This document shows positions 1 through 9,204 of a DNA stretch of 64,000 nucleotides, piece after piece (position 1 is the stretch's first letter; each line of letters starts with the position of its first letter). The DNA comes from Flavobacterium sp. NRK1 (lineage in GTDB: Bacteria; Bacteroidota; Bacteroidia; Flavobacteriales; Flavobacteriaceae). The stretch spans positions 3,160,652 to 3,224,651 of the forward strand of contig NZ_JAMXLA010000001.1 of assembly GCF_024054175.1 (NCBI RefSeq). The letters run 5' to 3'. The position numbers and the translations under genes are program-made. The notes beneath the pieces were generated by a model that saw nothing but the letters and a program-made list of their open reading frames with translations, made no database searches and was not told the origin of the DNA.

Positions 1-1598
1 GATTGACTGATATTGTAATATCTCCGGGGTCGCGTAATGCTCCTCTTACAGTTGGTTTTGCTAATAATACCAACTTTACATGCTATAGCATTGCAGACGA
101 ACGCTGTGCTGCTTTTTTTGCAGCAGGTATGGCACAACAGCTTAAAAAACCTGTAGCGGTTGTATGCACATCCGGATCTGCATTATTAAATTATTATCCG
201 GCTATTGCAGAAGCTTTTTACAGTCAGATACCTGTAGTTGTTATTTCTGCCGACAGGCCCCATGATAAAATTGACATTGGTGATGGGCAGACTATACGCC
301 AGGAAAATGTGTATGCAAATCACATACTATTTAGCGCCAATCTTTTGGAAGACGCTTCTACAGAAAATGACAGGCTGATTAATGAAGCTATAAATACAGC
401 TGTATTACTAAAAGGCCCTGTACATATTAATGCTCCATTTGAAGAACCACTTTATGAAACTGTTACAGAACTTTCTGTTCAGTCAGAGGTGTTTAATACC
501 ATTATTGATGACATCTTGCCGGAAGATTTGACTCTTTATGCTAATAAATGGAATGAAGCTAAAAAGAAACTGATTTTAGTTGGCGTAAACGATCCTGATA
601 TTATAGACCCGAGTATAATTGAGCAATTGGCCAATGATCCTTCGGTTGTAGTTATGACTGAAACGACTTCCAATCTGCATCATGATAGTTTTTTAAATAA
701 CATCGACACTATAATTACACCCTTTACTCACGAAGATTTTATAGCATACAAACCGGACATATTAATCACATTCGGGGGTATGGTAGTTTCTAAAAGAGTA
801 AAAGCCTGGTTAAGAAAATACAAACCTGAAGAGCACTGGCATATAGATACCTTAAGAGCTTATGATACTTTTGGTGCTCTTACCAAACATTTTGAGATTG
901 ATGCCAATACTTTTTTTAAAGATCTACTTCCGCAAACAATTGCGATAGAAAGTACTTATCGTGAGATGGCGCAAAAACTTAAAGCTTACAGAAAAGTAAA
1001 GCATGACGAGTATTTGTCTAAGATTCCATTTTCCGATTTTAAAGTTTTTGAGCTTTTAATTCTTGCACTTCCTGAAAATTTACAAGTGCAGATAAGTAAC
1101 AGCTCTGCAATACGTTACATGCAGTTATTTGATGTAAAAGAATCAGTTGAAGTGTTTTGTAATCGCGGTACAAGTGGTATAGATGGCAGTACTTCTACAG
1201 CGGTAGGAGCAGCAGTAGCAAGTGGTAAAGAAACCATAGTTGTTACTGGTGATATTAGTTTCTTATACGACAGTAATGCACTTTGGAACAATTATATTCC
1301 TAAAGATTTTAAAATTGTTATAATTAATAATGGCGGGGGAGGGATATTCAGAATATTACCGGGACATAAAGAAACGCCAGTTTTTAATACCTATTTTGAA
1401 ACAGAACACCATTTAACTGCTGAACATCTGGCCAAAATGTATGGATTTGTTTATCAGAAAGCTACTAATGAAGAAGAACTAAAAATAGAATTAGAAACAT
1501 TTATGCAAAAAGGAGCTCAGCCTAAAATATTAGAGGTGTTTACTCCAATGCATGAAAATGATAAGGTATTATTACAATATTTTAAAGAGCTACTATAG
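1..1598 (+). CDS. menD: MenD, 5'-truncated by the window edge
   Basis: 2-succinyl-5-enolpyruvyl-6-hydroxy-3-cyclohexene-1-carboxylate synthase, the thiamine-diphosphate enzyme that joins isochorismate and 2-oxoglutarate in menaquinone synthesis. The frame is open to the window edge and begins inside the conserved N-terminal stretch TDIVISPGSRNAPLT, which family members carry some 20 residues after their start, so the true start lies outside. Seen: the DERCAAFFAAGMA segment around the ThDP glutamate, and the C-terminal ThDP motif TGDISFLYDSNALWNN near 1243-1300. About 531 residues are visible against a usual 550-560. It overlaps the convergent gene at its 3' end by 17 bases. It heads a region that also holds menB, menA and menC. 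Identification is secure. Confidence 0.95.
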   Translation, partial: LTDIVISPGSRNAPLTVGFANNTNFTCYSIADERCAAFFAAGMAQQLKKPVAVVCTSGSALLNYYPAIAEAFYSQIPVVVISADRPHDKIDIGDGQTIRQENVYANHILFSANLLEDASTENDRLINEAINTAVLLKGPVHINAPFEEPLYETVTELSVQSEVFNTIIDDILPEDLTLYANKWNEAKKKLILVGVNDPDIIDPSIIEQLANDPSVVVMTETTSNLHHDSFLNNIDTIITPFTHEDFIAYKPDILITFGGMVVSKRVKAWLRKYKPEEHWHIDTLRAYDTFGALTKHFEIDANTFFKDLLPQTIAIESTYREMAQKLKAYRKVKHDEYLSKIPFSDFKVFELLILALPENLQVQISNSSAIRYMQLFDVKESVEVFCNRGTSGIDGSTSTAVGAAVASGKETIVVTGDISFLYDSNALWNNYIPKDFKIVIINNGGGGIFRILPGHKETPVFNTYFETEHHLTAEHLAKMYGFVYQKATNEEELKIELETFMQKGAQPKILEVFTPMHENDKVLLQYFKELL

Positions 1599-2097
1599 AT
1601 GGGTTTTCATCCATCCATAGTGCTCTTATTGCATAAAAATAATCGCTTTCAAAAGAAATACTCCTTATTTCGTCTATTTCAAATTCAAAGTCATAATTTT
1701 CTTCAACGAAACCTTTTGTGTCTATAAAATCTATTATAAGAATGTTTCCAATAATTCTATTTATTATTCCATAGGATAAATGTTTTTCTTCATAATCTTG
1801 GAACTCAAAAAGGCCAAATTTATCTTGTACCCATTTCAAACAATTAACTGTATCAGTGAATTTGAAGTCTGCAGGTTTTTCAATAATTGTCTTTCTTAAT
1901 TTTAGTACTCGTTCAGTAAATCTTTCTTTAGAAGAGTTTATTCTCCTTTTAATAAATTTCTTATTGTAAATTTTATAGCCATCCAATATATAATCACATG
2001 GTATGTGTTTCACAAGCAGCCATTCTTTATTTTCACATAAGGTTACGCCTATTTGCAATTCTTCCCAACCTTCAATCTCAAAAGATTCTACATTCAT
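1582..2097 (-). CDS. Conserved-looking hypothetical protein
   Basis: A 171-residue soluble, acidic protein with no signal peptide or membrane segment. I do not recognise the family. It is rich in aromatic and charged residues (WEELQIGVTLCENKEWLLV near the N-terminus, EIDEIRSISFESDYFYAIRALW near the C-terminus), and the alternating strand-like pattern resembles small stand-alone proteins seen beside housekeeping genes in Bacteroidetes. It is convergent with menD and overlaps its last 17 bases, and divergent from the S1 protein gene. A CAAATATA box (TATATTTG on the minus strand) at 2115-2122 lies at the right distance for its own promoter. Function unknown. Confidence 0.7.
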   Translation of the reverse strand: MNVESFEIEGWEELQIGVTLCENKEWLLVKHIPCDYILDGYKIYNKKFIKRRINSSKERFTERVLKLRKTIIEKPADFKFTDTVNCLKWVQDKFGLFEFQDYEEKHLSYGIINRIIGNILIIDFIDTKGFVEENYDFEFEIDEIRSISFESDYFYAIRALWMDENPSIVAL

Positions 2098-2114
2098 AAT
2101 ATAATATTTACATT

Positions 2115-2122
2115 CAAATATA
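2115..2122 (-). promoter_or_regulatory. TAnnTTTG -7 box
   Basis: TATATTTG on the minus strand matches the Bacteroidetes -7 consensus and lies about 18 bases upstream of the ATG at 2097. Confidence 0.45.
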
Positions 2123-2183
2123 TGTAATTCCTGAGCTATAGAAAGCGTTAATGCAATTATAAAATTTGATTAAATTATATCCG

Positions 2184-2191
2184 TACCTTTG
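2184..2191 (+). promoter_or_regulatory. TAnnTTTG -7 box for the S1 protein gene
   Basis: TACCTTTG is a perfect match to the Bacteroidetes -7 consensus, about 19 bases before the ATG at 2210. A TTTG at 2165-2168 could be the -33 element, although the spacing is a little short. Confidence 0.55.
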
Positions 2192-2209
2192 TAACCGAAA
2201 TTTATAAGA

Positions 2210-3043
2210 ATGATTGAAATAGGAAAATACAATACACTTAAGATAGTTAGGGATACTCAGGTAGGACTTTATCTTAGTGATGGAAAAGAAGATATATTAT
2301 TACCTAATAAATATGTACCACGTGAATTTGAGATAGGAGAGGAGCTAATTGTTTTTGTTTATCTGGATCAGGAAGAACGTCCTGTAGCAACGACTTTAGA
2401 ACCTTATATTTATCTAAATGAGTTCGCATTGCTAAGAGTTAATTTCACTAATAAATTTGGTGCATTTCTGGATATGGGTCTTGAAAAAGATTTATTTGTA
2501 CCTTTTCGTGAACAAGCCCGTGAAATGGAAAAAGGCAAACGCTATCTGGTGTTTATGTATCTTGATGAAAAAACCAACAGACTTGTAGGTACAAGCAAGA
2601 TCAATCAGTTTTTAAATAATGACGTACTGACTGTTGAGCAGGGTGAGGAAGTTGATCTTATTATATCGCATATTACTGATATGGGTATCAATGTGATCAT
2701 AAATGAACAACATAAGGGGCTTTTATATAAAGATCAGGTATATGAAGATATTCGTACCGGTGACAGGATGAAAGGATATATTAAAACCATACGCCCTGAT
2801 AATAAAATAGACGTAACCTTGCAAAAACAAGGCTTTGAAGCTATTGAACCTAATGCTGAAAAAGTGCTGGATGAACTTCGTGCTAATCGTGGTTTTCTTC
2901 GATTGAATGATGATAGTCATCCTGAGGATATCAAAACAGTTCTTAAAATGAGTAAAAAAACATTTAAGAAGGCTATTGGTACATTATACAAACAAAAGCT
3001 CATAGAAATTAAAGAAGACGGAATCTATCTTGTAAAAGAATAA
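2210..3043 (+). CDS. CvfB-like S1 RNA-binding protein
   Basis: A 277-residue protein of the CvfB/YitL family: tandem S1-type OB folds (roughly residues 1-60, 65-130 and 140-205) followed by a C-terminal winged helix (about 215-277, LNDDSHPEDIKTVLKMSKK). Family members bind RNA and influence virulence and metabolic gene expression in Firmicutes; the role in Bacteroidetes is not well defined. Length is typical for the family. The start is supported by the upstream promoter box and an A-rich leader. It is followed 25 bases later by the dioxygenase gene in the same direction, so the two may be cotranscribed. Confidence 0.85.
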   Translation: MIEIGKYNTLKIVRDTQVGLYLSDGKEDILLPNKYVPREFEIGEELIVFVYLDQEERPVATTLEPYIYLNEFALLRVNFTNKFGAFLDMGLEKDLFVPFREQAREMEKGKRYLVFMYLDEKTNRLVGTSKINQFLNNDVLTVEQGEEVDLIISHITDMGINVIINEQHKGLLYKDQVYEDIRTGDRMKGYIKTIRPDNKIDVTLQKQGFEAIEPNAEKVLDELRANRGFLRLNDDSHPEDIKTVLKMSKKTFKKAIGTLYKQKLIEIKEDGIYLVKE

Positions 3044-3068
3044 TTTAGACTGATTAATACATTATAAT

Positions 3069-3899
3069 ATGTCTCTTCATAACTTCAGGAACTGGACAGA
3101 TAGTCTTAACGAAGAAGATGTAAAGCATCCGGTATTGTTTATTGGTCATGGATCTCCTATGAATGGTATTGAAGATAATGAGTTTTCAAGGACGTGGGCA
3201 AAAATGGGTGAGCAAATTGCAAAACCTAAAGCTGTACTTGTTATCTCTGCACATTGGTTAACAAGAGGAACGCATATTACAGCTATGGATGAACCAAAAA
3301 CGATTCATGATTTTGGTGGATTTCCTCAGGCATTATTTGACGTTCAATATCCAGCAAAAGGTAGTCCTGAATTGGCTACAACTACTGCAAATCTTATAAC
3401 TTCTACAAATGTTGGACTTGATCACGACTGGGGCTTAGACCACGGTACATGGACTGTTGTTAGACATATGTATCCGGATGCGGATATTTCTGTATTACAG
3501 TTAAGTATTGATTACAATAAACCTCCACAATACCATTATGAATTAGCAAAAGAAATTGCAGCACTCCGAAAAAAAGGGGTATTAATTATTGGTAGTGGTA
3601 ATATGGTGCATAACTTAAGAATGATAGACTGGCAAAGGCTTAATGAACCTAATTACGGCTTTGACTGGGCTATTGAAATGAATGCTATTTTTAAACAAAA
3701 AATAGCAAATGGTAATCATCAGGCACTTATTGACTATGAAACCCTTAATAAAGGAGCAAAACTGGCTATACCTACACCAGATCATTATTATCCGTTGCTT
3801 TATACTTTAGGACTTCAGGATAAAAAAGATGAAATATCATTTTTCAATGATAAACTTGTAGGAGGATCTTTAAATATGACTTCTGTAAAATTTGGATGA
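3069..3899 (+). CDS. ygiD: YgiD-type extradiol dioxygenase (LigB fold)
   Basis: A 276-residue protein of the class III extradiol ring-cleavage dioxygenase family (4,5-DOPA dioxygenase/YgiD, LigB fold). Seen: the zinc or iron site residues His27 in FIGHGSPMN and His62 in ISAHWLTRG, the LDHGTWTVVRHMYP segment, and the C-terminal DHYYPLLYTLG motif. E. coli YgiD cleaves L-DOPA in vitro, but the physiological substrate is uncertain. It follows the S1 protein gene by 25 bases and is closed by a bidirectional terminator. There is no obvious link to the gentisate genes 18 kb away, which use an unrelated cupin dioxygenase. Confidence 0.88.
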   Translation: MSLHNFRNWTDSLNEEDVKHPVLFIGHGSPMNGIEDNEFSRTWAKMGEQIAKPKAVLVISAHWLTRGTHITAMDEPKTIHDFGGFPQALFDVQYPAKGSPELATTTANLITSTNVGLDHDWGLDHGTWTVVRHMYPDADISVLQLSIDYNKPPQYHYELAKEIAALRKKGVLIIGSGNMVHNLRMIDWQRLNEPNYGFDWAIEMNAIFKQKIANGNHQALIDYETLNKGAKLAIPTPDHYYPLLYTLGLQDKKDEISFFNDKLVGGSLNMTSVKFG

Positions 3900-3905
3900 T
3901 GATAT

Positions 3906-3932
3906 AAAAAATCCTTAATTAAGGGCTTTTTA
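3906..3932. terminator. Bidirectional terminator
   Basis: The inverted repeat with core CCTTAATTAAGG is flanked by an A-run on the left and a T-run on the right. It lies between two convergent genes and can serve both. Confidence 0.6.
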
Positions 3933-3933
3933 A

Positions 3934-5127
3934 TTATTCTAGTTCGTCATCTTTATCCGGTTTGATGGGATAATCTCCAAATAAAGGAGAGAGTTTCCAT
4001 ACTTTATACGGTTTATAAGAGAATTTATTTGATAATGCAATAATTGTAACAGTATCTTTTTTTAGAGTTACGTAGGAAGATGTATTACCGTGCCACCAGC
4101 CGTTATGATAAAATAACTTTTCTCCGGTTTCCCATTCATGCATTCTGATTCCCAGTCCGTAATTTTTAGTTCCTTTATGTTCGTAGCTATAGCCTTTAAA
4201 AGCTTCTTCATAAAGTTCAGGGCTTAAATATTCTTTTGAATAAGTTGCCAGGTCAAATTTAAGTAAATCCCGTGGTGTTGAAAAAATATTTTTATCGCCA
4301 TAAACATTATCCAGAAAATCATATCCATATAAAACGTTATTGCCTTTGTAAGATCTGCATGCATTGCCTTTGTTTTTTTCATAATCAAAAACATAGGTGT
4401 TTTTCATTCCGAGTGGATCGAAAAGTATTTTTTTCATTGCAATACGATAATTCATATGTGTTACTTTCTCTATTATCAAAGCCAGCATTGCATAATTAGT
4501 GTTACAATAACCAAATTTTTTATCAGACTGAAAGTATAGGTCGAATTTATGCTTCGCCAGAAGATCTAATATATCCTGATTTGTAATCATGCTATGATCC
4601 CACACAGTCCGGTCATCACAGAAGTAGGCATAATTAGGAAGTCCGCTTCTGTGATTTAAAAGCATTCTTACAGTAATATCCTCATATGGAAATTCAGGTA
4701 ATAAGCTATTTACTTTCTGGTCAAGGTCTAATTTTTTTCTGTCTGCAAGCTTTAGCACCACAGCCGCAGTAAGTACTTTACTGACAGAAGCTAAATGTAT
4801 CGGCGTTTCAGAATTGATCTCCCTTTTTTCAGACCTGTTGGCAAAACCTCCATATCTTTCAAAAAGTATTTTTCCATTTTTTGCTACTAAAAATCCGCCA
4901 CTTAAATCATTTCTTCGCCAAAGCTTGTTATAGAAATGTTCAATGCTGTTTGTTTTAGATTTTTTATAACTTGTTTTGACCTTATTTAATTTAGCATCAA
5001 GAGGTATAAAATGTAATACAGTGTCTTTAACTTCCTTTTTAATGTTTTCTGCCAGTTGTTTTTTTTCTTTAAGGCACGAAATAAAAGTAAATGCAAATAT
5101 GAAGGGTAGTAAACGTAATAATCTCAT
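3934..5127 (-). CDS. Class C beta-lactamase-fold serine hydrolase lipoprotein
   Basis: A 397-residue serine hydrolase of the beta-lactamase/penicillin-binding-protein-like family. The ATG at 5127 is preferred over an upstream in-frame ATG because it yields a lipoprotein signal peptide (hydrophobic residues 6-17, lipid-attachment Cys18 in FISCLK) and sits about 21 bases from a -7 box. Seen: S114-V-S-K117 (nucleophile and general base), Y207-C-N209, and H341-N-G343, the three canonical motifs. Such proteins may be D-Ala-D-Ala carboxypeptidases or esterases; resistance to beta-lactams cannot be inferred. The lysine-rich segment at residues 19-65 is probably a linker from the membrane to the catalytic domain. 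Confidence 0.88.
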   Translation of the reverse strand: MRLLRLLPFIFAFTFISCLKEKKQLAENIKKEVKDTVLHFIPLDAKLNKVKTSYKKSKTNSIEHFYNKLWRRNDLSGGFLVAKNGKILFERYGGFANRSEKREINSETPIHLASVSKVLTAAVVLKLADRKKLDLDQKVNSLLPEFPYEDITVRMLLNHRSGLPNYAYFCDDRTVWDHSMITNQDILDLLAKHKFDLYFQSDKKFGYCNTNYAMLALIIEKVTHMNYRIAMKKILFDPLGMKNTYVFDYEKNKGNACRSYKGNNVLYGYDFLDNVYGDKNIFSTPRDLLKFDLATYSKEYLSPELYEEAFKGYSYEHKGTKNYGLGIRMHEWETGEKLFYHNGWWHGNTSSYVTLKKDTVTIIALSNKFSYKPYKVWKLSPLFGDYPIKPDKDDELE

Positions 5128-5147
5128 CTTTGGTAATGCGTAAACCG

Positions 5148-5155
5148 CAAATATA
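5148..5155 (-). promoter_or_regulatory. TAnnTTTG -7 box for the serine hydrolase
   Basis: TATATTTG on the minus strand, about 21 bases upstream of the chosen ATG at 5127. The alternative upstream start at 5199 would lie before this promoter, which supports the shorter protein. Confidence 0.5.
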
Positions 5156-5351
5156 ATTAAACCATACTTTTTCAAAAGCTTTTTATGCAAGGTTAACACT
5201 TAAAAAAATCTATTTATTTGACTAAAAACGGTTTATAGTAGAGTTTGTTTACTGATTTATACAAATGGCAACACTGATGCATTTGAGCTTACTATTTTTT
5301 ATTGGCAAATGCAAAAAATGGCTTATTTTTACGGTAAATTATTATACAAGC

Positions 5352-6194
5352 ATGAGTACAATAAACTGGAAAACCGTAAAAGAGTTTGAAGATATAACCT
5401 ATAAAAAATGTGATGGCGTAGCGCGTATAGCCTTTAACAGGCCTGATGTTCGTAATGCATTCCGACCTAAAACTACCTCTGAACTTTTTGAGGCTTTTCT
5501 TGATGCCCGTGAAGATACTTCTATAGGAGTAGTACTGCTTTCGGCTGAAGGACCTTCTTCTAAAGATGGTGTTTATTCGTTTTGCAGTGGCGGAGATCAG
5601 AAAGCAAGAGGACAGCAGGGCTATGTAGGAGATGATGGTATGCATCGTCTTAATATACTTGAAGTACAGCGTCTTATACGTTTTATGCCAAAGGTTGTTA
5701 TTGCTGTAGTTCCGGGATGGGCTGTTGGTGGCGGACATAGTCTGCATGTAGTGTGCGATCTTACTCTTGCAAGTAAAGAACATGCTATATTTAAACAGAC
5801 TGATGCTGATGTAACAAGCTTTGATGGCGGGTATGGATCGGCTTACCTTGCTAAAATGGTAGGGCAGAAGCGTGCCCGTGAAATTTTCTTTTTAGGCCGT
5901 AATTATTCTGCTCAGGACGCATATGATATGGGAATGGTAAATGCTGTAATACCTCATGCCGAACTTGAAGATACTGCTTATGAATGGGCTCAGGAAATAC
6001 TTGAAAAATCTCCAACCTCTATAAAAATGCTGAAATTTGCCTTTAATCTTACTGATGATGGTATGGTTGGTCAGCAGGTTTTTGCCGGTGAAGCTACTCG
6101 TCTTACTTATATGACAGAAGAAGCTAAAGAAGGGCGTGATGCTTTTCTTGAAAAAAGAAAACCTAACTTTAAGGATATTAAATGGATTCCTTAA
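5352..6194 (+). CDS. menB: MenB, 1,4-dihydroxy-2-naphthoyl-CoA synthase
   Basis: Crotonase-fold enzyme that closes the second ring of the naphthoquinone from o-succinylbenzoyl-CoA. The 280-residue form starting MSTINWKTVKEF fits the family length; an in-frame extension back to 5265 adds a hydrophobic stretch that family members lack. Seen: the oxyanion-hole segments FCSGGDQKARG and GWAVGGGHSLHVVCDL, and the family-specific DADVTSFDGGYGSAYLAKMVGQKRA region carrying the catalytic aspartate and tyrosine. It is followed 25 bases later by the bPH2 gene pair in the same direction. Confidence 0.96.
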   Translation: MSTINWKTVKEFEDITYKKCDGVARIAFNRPDVRNAFRPKTTSELFEAFLDAREDTSIGVVLLSAEGPSSKDGVYSFCSGGDQKARGQQGYVGDDGMHRLNILEVQRLIRFMPKVVIAVVPGWAVGGGHSLHVVCDLTLASKEHAIFKQTDADVTSFDGGYGSAYLAKMVGQKRAREIFFLGRNYSAQDAYDMGMVNAVIPHAELEDTAYEWAQEILEKSPTSIKMLKFAFNLTDDGMVGQQVFAGEATRLTYMTEEAKEGRDAFLEKRKPNFKDIKWIP

Positions 6195-6219
6195 ACAATC
6201 AGGAACAGAAAACTCAAAA

Positions 6220-6747
6220 ATGGAAAACTATATAAACGAACCCATTGACGTTACTGCACTACCACGTTTTGAGGATGTAGAACTTAAACCCCTTCATCCT
6301 TCATACCTTAAGGTAATCTGGTTAAATTTTGCGATGGTATTTGGTATAATTACCATTGGTTCTGGTTTTGCATTTTATTTTATAAATGAGCTTCATGAGT
6401 ATTGGCTGCCTATTACTGGCGGCTATATTTTTATTGTTGTTTTTTCAATTTCTATAGCTTTAATAAAATTTCGCAATAGAGGATTTGCATTCAGAACTCA
6501 TGATGCTATTTATCGCAGCGGTGCAATTAGCATAACTACAACTATAATTCCTTATAACAGGGTACAGCATGTTGCTTTGCATGAAGGTTTTATTTCAAGA
6601 ATGTTTAATCTGGCTAAAATTGAAATCTTTACTGCAGGAGGAGATAAAAGTGATATACAAATACCTGGAATTGAAAAACAGGAAGCTGAAAAAATTAAAT
6701 TACTCTTAATGGGTAAAATTTTAACAGAAGAGGAAAATGGAGAATAA
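6220..6747 (+). CDS. bPH2 (YdbS-like) membrane protein
   Basis: A 175-residue protein with two membrane segments (roughly residues 28-50 and 60-80: WLNFAMVFGIITIGSGFAFYF and YIFIVVFSISIALI), followed by a bacterial pleckstrin-homology (bPH2, formerly DUF304) domain containing the characteristic IPYNRVQHVALHEGFISRMFNLAKIEIFTAGG pattern. The ATG at 6220 is chosen because the upstream extension overlaps the end of menB. Its stop overlaps the next start by 11 bases, so it is coupled to the larger bPH2 protein. B. subtilis YdbS and YdbT form a comparable pair, linked to resistance to certain bacteriocins; the biochemical function is unknown. Confidence 0.85.
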   Translation: MENYINEPIDVTALPRFEDVELKPLHPSYLKVIWLNFAMVFGIITIGSGFAFYFINELHEYWLPITGGYIFIVVFSISIALIKFRNRGFAFRTHDAIYRSGAISITTTIIPYNRVQHVALHEGFISRMFNLAKIEIFTAGGDKSDIQIPGIEKQEAEKIKLLLMGKILTEEENGE

Positions 6748-8239
6748 CTTCAGTCAACCGCAACGCCAGTCGTTAATAGGAGTAGTTGTTATGTTTGCTG
6801 ATACTTTTCAGGGTGCTTTGCGTGCCCTTTGGCCTATTCTAATTGTCTGGGTTTTTAAAATTGACCAGTTAAGCCAGATAGCACTTTGGTCAGGAATTAT
6901 TGTTATCATCTTAGGGATCTGTCTTATAGCATATCTTAAATATCTTAACTTTACTTTCTTTCTGGATGAGAATAATGATGAATTTGTTGTACGAAAAGGC
7001 ATATTTAATAAAAGCAGGATAGCTATTCCGTTAGATAAAATACAGCAGGTAAATATTAACCAGTCAATCATTCAGAAGATTATAGGAGTGCATGCACTTG
7101 AGGTAGATACTGCTGGTACGAGTGGTAAAGAAGTTTCTATAAGGGCTATAGATCATGATATTGCTCTATTATTGAAAGAAAGGCTTTTAGAAAACGGTTA
7201 TAAAAAGAGTTTATCTTTTGATGGCAATCAGGAAAATACAAACACTGAACATCCTTTTATACAAATAAGTCTTTTAAGTTTGTTTAAAACCGGCATAACT
7301 TCTAACTACGCCAGAAGCTTTGCGTTATTATTTGCTTTTATCATAACTACTTTTCAGTATATAGAAGATTTTATTGAGGCTGCCGGATATGATGAGGACC
7401 CTCTGGATGAATATATTAATGCAGAGGTATTATTAAGGTTTATAACTTTTATTATTGTAGGGATAATGATTGTTACTTTAATAATAAATCTGGTAAGAAC
7501 AATTATCCGATATTTTAATTTCAGGATTACTAAACAGCATGACTCATTATTGCTTTCTTTCGGATTATTAAATACTAAAAATACTATCATTAGGCCCAAC
7601 AAAGTTCAGATAGTGACTGTAGGCAGAAATTATTTTCAAAAGAAATTTAATATAAATGATCTTAAAATACGTCAGGCATCAGGAGTAGAAGCTAACGACA
7701 GAGATCAGAGGAAGACAGCTATTGAAATACCGGGATGCAGTACTCAGGAAAAAGATGTTTTACTCAAGTTTCTTTTAGATAAGATTCCTGAAAAAGGTGC
7801 AGTTTTAAAACCCAGTCTCAGGAAAATACTAATGGAAACTATCATTTTACTCATTATCCCTGTTAGTTTATTTTTATCTTTAGCATATACTGTTTTTCCT
7901 AATATTCAGGAATATATTATCTTTCTTCCATTGTATATTTTGTTTTCAGGTACAATGATATATTTCAATTTTAGACATTGCCGCCTGTTTGTTAATGATG
8001 ATTTTATTGTTAAACAAAGTGGTGCATGGGATATTGACAGAGAATATATTGCTCCATATAAAATACAAACTATTTCTTTAAAGCAGTATTTTTGGCATAA
8101 AGGTTTAGATATTGGCATTGTTACACTACATACTGCCGGCGGAACAGTTTCTTTTGGCCTGTCCAATTATACCCGATTAAAACAATTAACAAATTATTGG
8201 TTGTATCAAATAGAAACAGGAACAAAAAACTGGATGTAA
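6737..8239 (+). CDS. bPH2 (YdbT-like) membrane protein
   Basis: A 500-residue multi-pass membrane protein with three bPH2 repeats, each recognisable by an IP-x-KIQQV-like motif: IPLDKIQQVNINQSIIQK near residue 95, RPNKVQIVTVGRNYFQKKF near 290 and APYKIQTISLKQYFWHKG near 440. Paired membrane segments lie before each repeat (about 15-75, 190-255 and 365-405). It overlaps the preceding bPH2 gene by 11 bases, a strong sign of a functional pair (YdbS/YdbT type). Its setting inside the menaquinone genes suggests a membrane-related role, but that is only positional inference. Confidence 0.85.
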   Translation: MENNFSQPQRQSLIGVVVMFADTFQGALRALWPILIVWVFKIDQLSQIALWSGIIVIILGICLIAYLKYLNFTFFLDENNDEFVVRKGIFNKSRIAIPLDKIQQVNINQSIIQKIIGVHALEVDTAGTSGKEVSIRAIDHDIALLLKERLLENGYKKSLSFDGNQENTNTEHPFIQISLLSLFKTGITSNYARSFALLFAFIITTFQYIEDFIEAAGYDEDPLDEYINAEVLLRFITFIIVGIMIVTLIINLVRTIIRYFNFRITKQHDSLLLSFGLLNTKNTIIRPNKVQIVTVGRNYFQKKFNINDLKIRQASGVEANDRDQRKTAIEIPGCSTQEKDVLLKFLLDKIPEKGAVLKPSLRKILMETIILLIIPVSLFLSLAYTVFPNIQEYIIFLPLYILFSGTMIYFNFRHCRLFVNDDFIVKQSGAWDIDREYIAPYKIQTISLKQYFWHKGLDIGIVTLHTAGGTVSFGLSNYTRLKQLTNYWLYQIETGTKNWM

Positions 8240-8268
8240 CTGTTTATTACTAAGAATTTAAATATAAA

Positions 8269-9171
8269 ATGTCAAATACAAAAGCATGGCTTAAAGCCGC
8301 ACGTTTAAGAACACTGCCCTTATCCGTTTCCGGAATATTAGTAGGAAGTTTTTATGCCTTTTCGCAAGGTTTAATAAATTATGGGATTTTAGGATTTGCG
8401 TTGTTAACTACTCTTGGATTGCAGGTACTCTCTAATTTTGCAAATGATTATGGTGATGGAGTAAAAGGTACTGATAATGAGAATAGGATAGGTCCGCAAA
8501 GAGCTATTCAAAGCGGAGCAATAACAGTAAAAGCCATGAAAAAGGGAATTATTATAACGTCACTTTTAACTTTGGCGTCAGCAATAATTCTTATTTACAT
8601 AGCATTTGGAAGTGATAACTTTGTATATTCATTGTTCTTTTTCATTTTAGGGCTGGCCGCTATAACTGCTGCTATAAAATATACTGTAGGTAATTCGGCT
8701 TATGGATACAAAGGGTTAGGAGATTTATTTGTATTTATATTTTTTGGCCTGGTAAGCGTTTTAGGATGTTATTTTCTTTTCGCAAAACAACTTAATGGAT
8801 TAATTGTTATGCCCGCCATTACCATTGGTTTGCTAAGTGTTGCAGTACTTAACCTTAATAATATGAGGGACCAGATATCAGATGCTATGTCCGGGAAAAA
8901 TACTTTAGTAGTAAAAATAGGTGGCCAAAATGCTAAAATATATCATTATACTATCATTATAACAGCATTGCTCTTAACATTGCTTTTTGCTGTTTTTTTA
9001 AATTTCAAACCTTTACAGTATATATTTCTTATAGCTTATGTACCTTTTATCATGCATATAAAAACAGTAGCAAAAAATAAAATACCTAAAGAACTGGACC
9101 CTGAACTGAAAAAGGTAGCATTGGGTACTTTCTTTCTTTCGGTATTGCTTTGTATAGTATTGCAGTTTTAA
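8269..9171 (+). CDS. menA: MenA, DHNA polyprenyltransferase
   Basis: UbiA-family integral membrane prenyltransferase that attaches the isoprenoid tail to 1,4-dihydroxy-2-naphthoate, giving demethylmenaquinone. It has 300 residues with about eight or nine predicted membrane helices. Seen: the first aspartate-rich motif NFANDYGDGVKGTDNE (residues about 57-72), followed by GPQRAIQSG as in MenA, and a second motif around LNNMRDQISD. It follows the bPH2 pair by 29 bases and precedes the UPF0173 hydrolase and menC in the same direction. Confidence 0.94.
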   Translation: MSNTKAWLKAARLRTLPLSVSGILVGSFYAFSQGLINYGILGFALLTTLGLQVLSNFANDYGDGVKGTDNENRIGPQRAIQSGAITVKAMKKGIIITSLLTLASAIILIYIAFGSDNFVYSLFFFILGLAAITAAIKYTVGNSAYGYKGLGDLFVFIFFGLVSVLGCYFLFAKQLNGLIVMPAITIGLLSVAVLNLNNMRDQISDAMSGKNTLVVKIGGQNAKIYHYTIIITALLLTLLFAVFLNFKPLQYIFLIAYVPFIMHIKTVAKNKIPKELDPELKKVALGTFFLSVLLCIVLQF

Positions 9172-9204
9172 TTTTTATACATTCAACAAATAAAAACATA
9201 CATT

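Noticed and set aside
3069..3899. YgiD-type dioxygenase as part of the gentisate pathway
   Set aside because: It lies 18 kb away in a different transcription unit, and a cupin gentisate dioxygenase already fills the ring-cleavage step.
5265..5351. Upstream ATG extending MenB by 29 residues
   Set aside because: The added hydrophobic segment is absent from family members, and MSTINWKTVKEF at 5352 fits the usual MenB start.
5292..5783. 163-residue minus-strand ORF across menB
   Set aside because: Tyr/Ile/Lys/Phe-rich antisense frame of a secure gene; no family features.
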